11,359 nucleotides of DNA from Acidimicrobiales bacterium (GTDB lineage: Bacteria > Actinomycetota > Acidimicrobiia > Acidimicrobiales > CADCSY01), in the NCBI GenBank assembly GCA_030447125.1, contig JAUJLZ010000039.1, forward strand, positions 1-11,359, written 5' to 3'. The translations under genes and the position numbers were made by a program. The notes beneath the pieces are model-generated. The model was given only the letters and a program-made list of their open reading frames with translations, searched no databases and was not told the DNA's origin. Shown here piece after piece: positions 6,166 through 11,359 of the stretch (its first letter is position 1; each line of letters begins with the position of its first letter).

Positions 6166-7514
6166 TGGCCCCCCTGGACGCCCTCGACGGCATCTTCAAG
6201 GCCTACGACATCCGGGGAACGGTGCCCGAGCAGCTCGACGCCGAGGTGTGCCGGCGCATCGGCGCCGCCTTCGCCCGCTTCGCCGGTTGCCCCCGCCTGC
6301 TCGTGGCCCGCGACATGCGTCCCTCGGGCGTGGAGCTCTCGCAGGCCTTCGCCGCAGGCGCTACCGGCCAGGGCGTCGACGTGGTCGACTTGGGGATGGC
6401 TTCCACCGACCTGGTCTACTTCGCCGCCGGCCACCTCGACGCCCCCGCCGCCGTGTTCACCGCCTCCCACAACCCGGCCGAGTACAACGGCATCAAGCTG
6501 TGCCTGGCCGGGGCCAAGCCGGTCGGCCAGGACACCGGCCTGGCCCAGATCAAGGAGTGGGCCAAGGAGGGCACGGCCGACGTCGACGCATCCCACGGTG
6601 AGGTGTCCCGCCACGACCTGCTCGGCCTCTACGGCGACCACGTGCGGTCCTTCGTCGACGCTTCCCTGCTGAGGCCGCTACGCATCGTGGCCGACACGGC
6701 CAACGGCATGGGAGGGCTGGTGGCCCCGGCGGTGTTCGAGGGTCTGCCCTTCGAGGTCGACTACCTCTACCCCGAGCTCGACGGCACCTTCCCCAACCAC
6801 CCGGCCGACCCCATCCAGCGGGAGAACCTGCGCGACCTGCAGGCCGCCGTGCTCGACCGGGGCGCCGACGTCGGACTGGCCTTCGACGGCGACGCCGACC
6901 GGGTGTTCCTCATCGACGAACGCGCCCAGCCCCTCTCCGGCTCGCTCACCACCGCCCTGGTGGCCACCGGCATGCTGGCCAAGCACCCCGGTGCGACCAT
7001 CCTCCACAACCTCATCTGCTCCAAGGCGGTGCCCGAGGTCATCAGCGAGCACGGTGGCGTTCCCTTGCGCACCCGGGTGGGCCACAGCTTCATCAAGACC
7101 ACCATGGCCGAGACCGGCGCCGTCTTCGGCGGCGAGCACTCGGGCCACTACTACTTCCGGGAGAACTACCGGGCCGACTCGGGCCTGGTGGCCTCCCTGG
7201 TCATCCTCGAGCAGCTCTCCGTGGCCGGGGTCCCCCTCTCCGAGCTGGTGGCGCCCCTCGACCGCTACGCCGACTCCGGGGAGATCAACTCCCGGGTCGA
7301 CGACCCCGAGGCCGCCATCGAGCGGGTGGCGGCGGCCTACGAGGGCGCCGACCAGGACCGCCTCGACGGCCTCACCGTCGGTGTCGGCGACTGGTGGTTC
7401 AACCTGCGTGCGTCCAACACCGAACCGCTCCTTCGCCTCAACCTGGAGGCGCCCACCAGCGACGAGTGCGACGCCCACACCTCCGAGGTGCTCGCCCTGA
7501 TACGAGAGGGATAG
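6165..7514 (+). CDS. manB: Phosphomannomutase/phosphoglucomutase
   Basis: A 449-residue alpha-D-phosphohexomutase that interconverts hexose-6-P and hexose-1-P (mannose-6-P to mannose-1-P for GDP-mannose, possibly glucose as well). All four active-site loops are present: phosphoserine loop TASHNP with Ser101, metal loop DGDADR (241-246), sugar-binding loop GEHSGH (323-328) and phosphate-binding loop RASNTEP (415-421). Length and motif spacing match bacterial PMM/PGM. The GEHSGH form is typical of dual-specificity or mannose enzymes; sequence alone does not fix specificity. ATG 6165 overlaps the upstream TGA by one base (TGATG), with GAGG 5 bases before it. GTG 6162 is an equally possible start and adds one residue. 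The Trm112-like gene follows after 3 bp. Confidence 0.95.
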   Translation: MAPLDALDGIFKAYDIRGTVPEQLDAEVCRRIGAAFARFAGCPRLLVARDMRPSGVELSQAFAAGATGQGVDVVDLGMASTDLVYFAAGHLDAPAAVFTASHNPAEYNGIKLCLAGAKPVGQDTGLAQIKEWAKEGTADVDASHGEVSRHDLLGLYGDHVRSFVDASLLRPLRIVADTANGMGGLVAPAVFEGLPFEVDYLYPELDGTFPNHPADPIQRENLRDLQAAVLDRGADVGLAFDGDADRVFLIDERAQPLSGSLTTALVATGMLAKHPGATILHNLICSKAVPEVISEHGGVPLRTRVGHSFIKTTMAETGAVFGGEHSGHYYFRENYRADSGLVASLVILEQLSVAGVPLSELVAPLDRYADSGEINSRVDDPEAAIERVAAAYEGADQDRLDGLTVGVGDWWFNLRASNTEPLLRLNLEAPTSDECDAHTSEVLALIREG

Positions 7515-7517
7515 CCC

Positions 7518-7754
7518 GTGGCGCTCGACCCGCAGCTGCTGGAGATCCTGGCCTGCCCCGACGACAAGGGCCCCCTGTACTACCTCGACGACGAGGGGCT
7601 GCTCTACAACCCCCGACTGCGTCGTCGCTACGACGTGCGCGACGACATCCCCATCATGCTCATCGACGAAGCCACCGCCGTCGACGACGAGGAGCACGAA
7701 CGCATCATGGGACGGGTCGAGGCCGAGCCCATCAGCCCCACCTTCCAACAGTGA
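7518..7754 (+). CDS. Trm112-like small protein lacking most metal-binding cysteines
   Basis: A 78-residue protein with the Trm112p/YcaR fold signature: LLEILACP (7-14), a short middle, then YDVRDDIPIMLIDEA (38-52), matching the 'F/Y-P-I-R-D-G-I-P-V-L-L' ending of YcaR-type proteins. Canonical members carry CPxC plus later Cys residues. Here only Cys13 remains, CPxC having become CPDD, so zinc binding is unlikely. The last 25 residues are an acidic tail. Trm112 proteins are adaptors and activators of methyltransferases in eukaryotes and archaea; bacterial roles are poorly known. GTG 7518 has GAGAGGG 7 bases upstream. The gene ends inside the isomerase start (GTGA overlap at 7751-7754). Its position between mutase and SIS isomerase is, as I recall, common in Actinobacteria, which hints at a link to sugar-phosphate metabolism rather than tRNA methylation. 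Confidence 0.85.
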   Translation: MALDPQLLEILACPDDKGPLYYLDDEGLLYNPRLRRRYDVRDDIPIMLIDEATAVDDEEHERIMGRVEAEPISPTFQQ

Positions 7755-8839
7755 GCGACCCGACCGACAACGACCTGACGGCGAACGGCGGAGCGGGACA
7801 GCCGGTCATCGACAGCCAGCGCATGTTCGACTCCGCCGCCGGCCTTCCCGAGCAGGTCTTCGACGCGGCGGTGGCGGCGAGGGGCCTCGAGGGCCTGCCC
7901 GAACGCCACCGGATCGAGAACGTGGTCGTGCTGGGCATGGGCGGCAGCGGCATGGCCGGCGATGTCCTGGCCGCCACCGCCGGGCCGTTCCTGCCCGTGC
8001 CCGTGGTGGTCTCCAAGGGCTACGAGCTGCCGGCGTTCGTGGGAGAGACCTCGCTCGTCTTCGCCGTGTCCTTCTCGGGCAACACCGAGGAGACCGTCGA
8101 GGCCGCCTCGGCCGCAGCGGTGGAGGGTGCCCGCATGGTGGTGGTGACCAAGGGGGGCGAGCTGGGGCGCCTGGCCTCGAGCTGGGGCGTTCCCGTGGTC
8201 GGTGTGCCCGAGGGCCTGGTCCAGCCCCGATCGGGCCTCGGTGCCCTGGCCATCCCCGCCCTGGTGGTGCTGGAGGAGATCGGCCTGTTCCCCGGCGCCC
8301 AGCAGTGGATCGACTTCGCCGTCGAGCAACTGCGTCGCCGGCGCGACCTGTTGGTGGGCGACGGGCTGCTGGGCCGGGCGCTGGCCACCCGCATCGGTCG
8401 GACCTTGCCCATCTTCTACGGCGGGGGCCTCATCGGCGCCACCGCCGCCCAACGCTGGAAGAACCAGGTGAACGAGAACGCCAAGGTGGCCGCCTTCTGT
8501 CACTGCCAGCCCGAGCTGTGCCACAACGAGGTCGCCGGGTGGGGCCAACACGGTGACCTCACCCGCCAGATCTTCACCGTCGTCAACCTGCGCCACGACT
8601 TCGAACACCCCCAGGTGACCCGCCGCTTCGACGTCGTCGACGCCCTGGTCGAGGAGGTGGTGAGCTCGGTGGAGGAGGTGCGGGCCGAGGGTGAGGGACA
8701 GTTGGCCCAGCTCCTCGACCTCGTCCTGGTGGGCGACTTCGTCTCGCTGCACCTCGCCGCCCGGGAGGGCCTCGACCCGGGCCCCGTCCCCGTACTCGAC
8801 CACATCAAGGCGACCATCGCCGCCGGCGCTCCCGTCTGA
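7751..8839 (+). CDS. Bifunctional phosphoglucose/phosphomannose isomerase-type SIS protein
   Basis: A 362-residue double-SIS protein of the bacterial/archaeal PGI/PMI family, which converts glucose-6-P and mannose-6-P to fructose-6-P. It shows the SIS phosphate-binding motif [10 protein letters not shown] (62-71), SFSGNTEET (107-115), NENAK with the catalytic-type Glu242, and CHNE with His258, the His expected for ring opening. A C-terminal bact-PGI_C-like region follows (about 215-360). GTG 7751 overlaps the Trm112-like stop by 4 bp. The long open frame upstream of 7751 runs through the Trm112 gene and is not its N-terminus. The first 30 residues are acidic and variable. Mycobacterial operons have the related TobH-type SIS protein here plus a separate manA. 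Full motif retention suggests this protein is active and could replace ManA. Substrate preference is inferred. Confidence 0.87.
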   Translation: MSDPTDNDLTANGGAGQPVIDSQRMFDSAAGLPEQVFDAAVAARGLEGLPERHRIENVVVLGMGGSGMAGDVLAATAGPFLPVPVVVSKGYELPAFVGETSLVFAVSFSGNTEETVEAASAAAVEGARMVVVTKGGELGRLASSWGVPVVGVPEGLVQPRSGLGALAIPALVVLEEIGLFPGAQQWIDFAVEQLRRRRDLLVGDGLLGRALATRIGRTLPIFYGGGLIGATAAQRWKNQVNENAKVAAFCHCQPELCHNEVAGWGQHGDLTRQIFTVVNLRHDFEHPQVTRRFDVVDALVEEVVSSVEEVRAEGEGQLAQLLDLVLVGDFVSLHLAAREGLDPGPVPVLDHIKATIAAGAPV

Positions 8840-8901
8840 GTGCCCGCCCTCTCGCCTCCCTGCCCCTTTCCCGTTACGCCAGGGAGGAACGAGTCGGGCA
8901 C
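8840..8901 (+). terminator. Nested inverted repeats between the sugar operon and ahcY
   Basis: GTGCCCG (8840-8846) pairs perfectly with CGGGCAC (8895-8901), enclosing a second perfect stem, CCTCCCTG (8855-8862) with CAGGGAGG (8880-8887) and a 17-base loop. The outer arm begins right after the isomerase stop codon, so as RNA it could end the operon transcript or stabilise its 3' end. The outer right arm overlaps the ahcY -10-like hexamer, so as DNA it could be an operator. No T-run is present, so terminator function is uncertain. Confidence 0.4.
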
Positions 8902-8904
8902 ACT
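8899..8904 (+). promoter_or_regulatory. -10-like hexamer CACACT for ahcY
   Basis: CACACT is followed by GGGGCG and ATG 8911, a 6-base spacing as at the other unit starts. The only SD-like tract nearby (AGGGAGGA, 8881-8888) is 22 bases from the ATG, too far to serve it. No in-frame NTG lies between them, so a leaderless start is the simpler reading. Confidence 0.45.
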
Positions 8905-8910
8905 GGGGCG

Positions 8911-10374
8911 ATGACGCCGCCCGCCTCTTCCCCCTCCGTGCACGCCGACTTCAAGGTGGCTGACCTCGGCCTGGCCGACTTCGGCCGCAAGGAGATCTCT
9001 CTCGCCGAGCACGAGATGCCCGGACTCATGGCGCTTCGGGCCGAGCACGGTCCCGCTCGGCCCCTGTCCGGGGCCCGCATCACCGGGTCGTTGCACATGA
9101 CCGTGCAGACGGCGGTGCTCATCGAGACCCTCGTCATCCTGGGCGCAGCCGTGCGTTGGGCCTCGTGCAACATCTTCTCCACCCAGGACCACGCTGCCGC
9201 GGCGGTGGCCGTCGGCCCCGGGGGCCGGGTCGACGATCCCCGGGGCGTGCCCGTCTTCGCCTGGAAGGGCGAGACCCTGGAGGAGTACTGGTGGTGCACC
9301 GAGGCTGCCCTGGCCTGGCCCGACGGCGGCGGTCCCAACCTGCTGCTCGACGACGGCGGCGACGCCACCCTGTTGGTCCACCAAGGCGTCGCCGTGGAGA
9401 AGGCCGGTGAGGCACCCGATCCCGAGCTCGCTGCTTCGACCGAAGAAGCCGTGGTCCGCCGGGTGCTCCAGCGCTCGCTGGGTGAGGACTCCGCCCGTTG
9501 GACCGCCGTCGCCGGAGGCATCCGGGGCGTTTCGGAAGAGACCACCACCGGTGTCCACCGCCTGTACCAGATGCAGGAGGCGGGCACCCTGCTCTTTCCC
9601 GCCATCAACGTGAACGACTCGGTCACCAAGTCGAAGTTCGACAACCTCTACGGCTGCCGGCACTCGCTCATCGACGGCATCGCCCGGGCCACCGACGTCA
9701 TGATCGGTGGGAAGCTGGCCGTGGTCTGCGGCTACGGCGACGTGGGCAAGGGCTGCGTCCAGTCGCTGCGGGGCCAGGGAGCCCGGGTGGTGGTCACCGA
9801 GATCGACCCTATCTGCGCCCTGCAGGCGGCCATGTCGGGCCTGGAGGTGGTCACGCTCGACGACGTGGTGGAGCGGGCCGACATCTTCGTCACCGCCACC
9901 GGCAACCGCGACATCATCACCGCCGAGCACATGGCCCGCATGAAGCACCAGGCCATCGTGGGCAACATCGGACACTTCGACAACGAGATCGACATGGCTG
10001 GCCTGGAGGCCACGCCCGGGATCGAGCGGGTCACCATCAAGCCCCAGGTCGACGAGTGGGTCTTCCCCGACGGCCACGCCGTGATCGTCCTGGCCGAGGG
10101 CCGCCTGCTCAACCTGGGCTGCGCCACGGGCCACCCCAGCTTCGTGATGTCGGCCAGCTTCACCAACCAGGTGATGGCCCAGATGGAGCTGCACGCCGAA
10201 GCTGACGGCTACGAGAACCGGGTCTACGTCCTGTCCAAGGCCCTCGACGAGCAGGTTGCCCGCCTGCATCTCGACCACCTCGGGGTTCGCCTCAGCGAGC
10301 TGACCGATGACCAGTCCGCCTACCTCGGCATCCCCAAGGACGGCCCCTACAAGCCCGACACCTACCGTTACTGA
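8911..10374 (+). CDS. ahcY: Adenosylhomocysteinase (S-adenosyl-L-homocysteine hydrolase)
   Basis: A 487-residue enzyme hydrolysing S-adenosylhomocysteine to adenosine and homocysteine in the activated-methyl cycle, using bound NAD+. Motifs include the substrate-domain LHMTVQTA and [13 protein letters not shown], and [13 protein letters not shown] (233-245) with the catalytic-type Lys240 and Asp244. NAD-binding GYGDVGKG is at 274-281, followed by ATGNRDII and [11 protein letters not shown]. The C-terminal tail ends KPDTYRY; that Lys/Tyr pair completes the NAD site of the neighbouring subunit. Length is typical for the actinobacterial form. ATG 8911 is supported by the hexamer and by the lack of in-frame alternatives. 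The gene looks like its own unit. Its stop lies inside the convergent YczE-like gene end (7-bp overlap). No defects seen. Confidence 0.97.
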   Translation: MTPPASSPSVHADFKVADLGLADFGRKEISLAEHEMPGLMALRAEHGPARPLSGARITGSLHMTVQTAVLIETLVILGAAVRWASCNIFSTQDHAAAAVAVGPGGRVDDPRGVPVFAWKGETLEEYWWCTEAALAWPDGGGPNLLLDDGGDATLLVHQGVAVEKAGEAPDPELAASTEEAVVRRVLQRSLGEDSARWTAVAGGIRGVSEETTTGVHRLYQMQEAGTLLFPAINVNDSVTKSKFDNLYGCRHSLIDGIARATDVMIGGKLAVVCGYGDVGKGCVQSLRGQGARVVVTEIDPICALQAAMSGLEVVTLDDVVERADIFVTATGNRDIITAEHMARMKHQAIVGNIGHFDNEIDMAGLEATPGIERVTIKPQVDEWVFPDGHAVIVLAEGRLLNLGCATGHPSFVMSASFTNQVMAQMELHAEADGYENRVYVLSKALDEQVARLHLDHLGVRLSELTDDQSAYLGIPKDGPYKPDTYRY

Positions 10375-11006
10375 CCCGGCGTCGTCGAGGCCGGGATGGG
10401 CACGGGTCCCGGGGCCATGGTGAAGCGGCCGAGGAAGAGCTGCACCAGGGGGCCGATGGCCAGGGCGAAGACCACCGTGCCGATCCCGACCGTGCCACCC
10501 AGCATCCAGCCGAGCGCCAGGGCGCTCAACTCGATCCCGGTGCGCACCAGGCGGATCGACGGACCTCGGGTGGCCAGGCTGGTCATCACCCCGTCACGCG
10601 GTCCGGGACCGAGGCCGGTGCCGAGGTAGAGTCCCGACCCGAGGCCGACGGCGACCACGCCGGCCACCAGCAGCGCGCTTCGCAGGACCAGGCCGTGGGC
10701 GTCGGGAAGCACGGCCAGGCTGAGGTCGAGCACCGTGCCCACCACGAGGACGTTGATGACGGTGCCCACCCCCAAGCGCTGGCGCAGGGGCAACCACAAC
10801 GCCAGCACGACCACGCCCACGGCGATGACGACCATGCCCATGGGGACGCCCGTGCGCTCGGCGATGCCCTGGTGCAGGACGTCCCACGGACCTAGGCCGA
10901 GGTCGCTGCGCACGACCAGGGCGATGCCCACCCCGGCCGCGACCAAGCCGAGGAGCAACTGGGCGAGCCGGTGGCACAGGTCGCGGACCTGATGGCGACT
11001 GGGCAC
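10368..11006 (-). CDS. YczE-like (YitT/BCR-type) integral membrane protein
   Basis: A 212-residue protein with about five to six TM segments (about 14-33, 56-74, 82-101, 107-128, 155-170, 172-193). The duplicated motif GLGPWDVL (37-44) and GLGPGPRDG (131-139) is the hallmark of the YczE/YitT family of bacterial membrane proteins. A basic [12 protein letters not shown] segment (146-157) follows the second copy, and a proline-rich tail ends the protein. The family's function is unknown; transport or regulation of neighbouring transporters has been suggested. The start is GTG 11006-11004, because TAGCCT lies 7 bases upstream and the first residues are hydrophilic before TM1. The TAA stop (10370-10368) overlaps the ahcY end on the other strand. 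No functional link to ahcY or the sugar operon is evident. Confidence 0.85.
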   Translation of the reverse strand: MPSRHQVRDLCHRLAQLLLGLVAAGVGIALVVRSDLGLGPWDVLHQGIAERTGVPMGMVVIAVGVVVLALWLPLRQRLGVGTVINVLVVGTVLDLSLAVLPDAHGLVLRSALLVAGVVAVGLGSGLYLGTGLGPGPRDGVMTSLATRGPSIRLVRTGIELSALALGWMLGGTVGIGTVVFALAIGPLVQLFLGRFTMAPGPVPIPASTTPGQ

Positions 11007-11013
11007 CCGGGCG

Positions 11014-11019
11014 AGGCTA
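11014..11019 (-). promoter_or_regulatory. -10-like hexamer TAGCCT for the YczE-like gene
   Basis: On the minus strand TAGCCT is followed by 7 bases (CGCCCGG) and GTG 11006. It is identical to the DUF3499 hexamer. No Shine-Dalgarno sequence lies in between. Confidence 0.55.
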
Positions 11020-11052
11020 ACGACAGCGCCGGCCGAACCCCGGGGAGTTCCT

Positions 11053-11068
11053 CGGGGCCTTCGCCCCG
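11053..11068 (-). terminator. Possible terminator hairpin after the 70-residue gene
   Basis: On the minus strand CGGGGC-GAAG-GCCCCG forms a 6-bp GC-only stem with a 4-base loop, five bases past the TAG stop of the small membrane protein gene. A second imperfect palindrome (GAAC...GTTC, 11035-11050) follows. There is no U-tract, so termination is possible but not shown. Confidence 0.4.
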
Positions 11069-11073
11069 TCGGG

Positions 11074-11286
11074 CTAGGAGCCGTTGATGTACTGCGAGCT
11101 GGTGGCCGTGCGACCGTTGATGCTGGAGACGTCGTTGGCCGTGGTGAAGGCGAACTCGATGATGATGAGGGTGGCGATGGCAGTGATGACCAGGACCACG
11201 ATGATGGCCTGGCGGGTGGCGGCCCGGTCAGGGCGACCGCTGCGGTCGCCCACGGACGATTCGGTCGTCACCTCGGGGTCGCTCAC
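11074..11286 (-). CDS. Small single-TM protein of unknown function
   Basis: A predicted 70-residue protein. An acidic, Ser/Thr-rich N-terminus (1-20) and a short basic patch (Arg18, Arg21, Arg25) precede one strongly hydrophobic TM helix (about 26-48, rich in Ile/Val/Ala). A short polar C-tail with Asn, Ser and Thr follows. The positive-inside rule predicts N-in/C-out. I do not recognise the family. GTG 11286 is chosen because the open frame further upstream runs through the tRNA gene, which cannot be coding, and because TAGCGT lies 8 bases before it. It lies between the tRNA and the YczE-like gene on the same strand. It may be a lineage-specific envelope protein; the coding call rests on the clean TM helix, start context and codon use. 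Confidence 0.6.
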   Translation of the reverse strand: MSDPEVTTESSVGDRSGRPDRAATRQAIIVVLVITAIATLIIIEFAFTTANDVSSINGRTATSSQYINGS

Positions 11287-11294
11287 GGCCGGCC

Positions 11295-11300
11295 ACGCTA
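11295..11300 (-). promoter_or_regulatory. -10-like hexamer TAGCGT for the 70-residue gene
   Basis: On the minus strand TAGCGT lies between the tRNA 3' end (11307) and GTG 11286, 8 bases before the start codon. It is identical to the CPBP gene hexamer. Any -35 would fall inside the tRNA gene, and none is visible there. Confidence 0.45.
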
Positions 11301-11306
11301 GATCAG

Positions 11307-11359
11307 TGGCGGAGGTGGACGGGAATCGAACCCGCCGGACGGGGATCGCCCGTCCCACC
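11307..11359 (-). tRNA. selC: 3' part of a probable selenocysteine tRNA (cut by window edge)
   Basis: Read on the minus strand: a long variable arm with a 7-bp stem (GGACGGG / CCCGTCC), then a T-arm with 5-bp stem GCGGG / CCCGT and a standard 7-base loop TTCGATT. Next comes the 8-base acceptor strand CCACCTCC, discriminator G and encoded CCA. Between the T-loop and CCA there are 5+8+1 bases, where ordinary tRNAs have 5+7+1. The 8-bp acceptor plus 5-bp T-stem, long variable arm and G73 is the bacterial tRNA-Sec layout, as in E. coli selC. tRNA-Ser shares the long arm and G73 but has a 7-bp acceptor. The predicted 5' end would be GGAGGTGG and the anticodon TCA, both outside the window, so the identity is strong but unconfirmed. 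Confidence 0.78.

Noticed and set aside
7394..7750. N-terminal extension of the SIS isomerase frame
   Set aside because: It overlaps the whole Trm112-like gene and the end of manB in a different frame and is Arg/Pro/His rich. The GTG at 7751 fits the operon junction and the known family length.
8840..8910. SAH or SAM riboswitch upstream of ahcY
   Set aside because: The gap is only 71 bp and I cannot match it to the SAH riboswitch consensus or SAM-IV as I remember them. The start also looks leaderless, which would leave no 5' UTR. A covariance-model search would settle it.
8500..10278. 592-codon open frame on the minus strand
   Set aside because: It lies antisense to ahcY and the isomerase end, both with full family motifs. 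Its composition (His, Gly, Val, Gln rich) is typical of the reverse frame of GC-rich coding DNA.
11287..11358. Longer form of the 70-residue protein starting at 11358
   Set aside because: Those codons run through the tRNA gene on the same strand, so they are not protein-coding.
11307..11359. tRNA-Ser or tRNA-Leu
   Set aside because: The long variable arm would allow it, but the acceptor strand is 8 bases between the T-stem and G73-CCA. Leu would need A73. Ser cannot be fully excluded until the 5' half is seen.

Overview
The window is high-GC bacterial DNA (GC-rich third positions, GTG starts, tightly packed genes) and most resembles an actinobacterial chromosome. Evidence for this is a DUF3499 gene, which I know only from Actinobacteria, and a phosphomannomutase / Trm112-like / SIS-isomerase gene string close to ahcY. 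The gene mix, with a bifunctional-type PGI/PMI and a PTPS-related membrane protein, suggests a deep-branching class such as Acidimicrobiia, but that placement is inference. No mobile element, CRISPR array or phage gene is visible.

Layout: (1) 1-769, minus strand: N-terminal third of ftsH, cut by the window edge. (2) 860-1135, plus: DUF3499 zinc-ribbon-like protein, divergent from ftsH. (3) 1136-1319: a 184-bp gap with a possible 30-residue ORF and a 7-bp inverted repeat next to a promoter. (4) 1320-2405: a CPBP-family membrane protease and a small CxxC...CxxC protein. (5) 2504-8839: a compact operon of five genes with 3-bp gaps or 1-4 bp overlaps. It encodes a PTPS-related/GT-C-like polytopic membrane protein with an acidic tail, a GtrA-GT2 fusion, phosphomannomutase/phosphoglucomutase, a Trm112-like protein that has lost most metal-binding cysteines, and a phosphoglucose/phosphomannose isomerase-type SIS protein. 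(6) 8911-10374: ahcY. (7) 10368-11006, minus: YczE-like membrane protein, overlapping the ahcY end by 7 bp. (8) 11074-11286, minus: a 70-residue single-TM protein. (9) 11307-11359, minus: the 3' part of a tRNA with the 8+5 acceptor/T-stem geometry of tRNA-Sec.

How the genes fit: the isomerase and mutase interconvert fructose-6-P, mannose-6-P and mannose-1-P (and the glucose equivalents). The GT2 is of the type that charges polyprenyl phosphate with a hexose, and the large membrane protein resembles transferases that use such donors outside the membrane. The operon therefore reads as a route from central metabolism to a lipid-linked sugar and an envelope glycan. This is inference from families and order.

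The most consistent unexplained signal is at the starts. All seven genes that appear to begin a transcription unit (both strands) carry a -10-like hexamer, five of them TAGC(A/C/G)T, exactly 6-8 bases before the start codon. The first base of the start codon would then be at or near the transcription start, so leaderless mRNAs look like the default here. Genes inside the operon lack this motif and show SD-like sequence or stop/start overlap instead.
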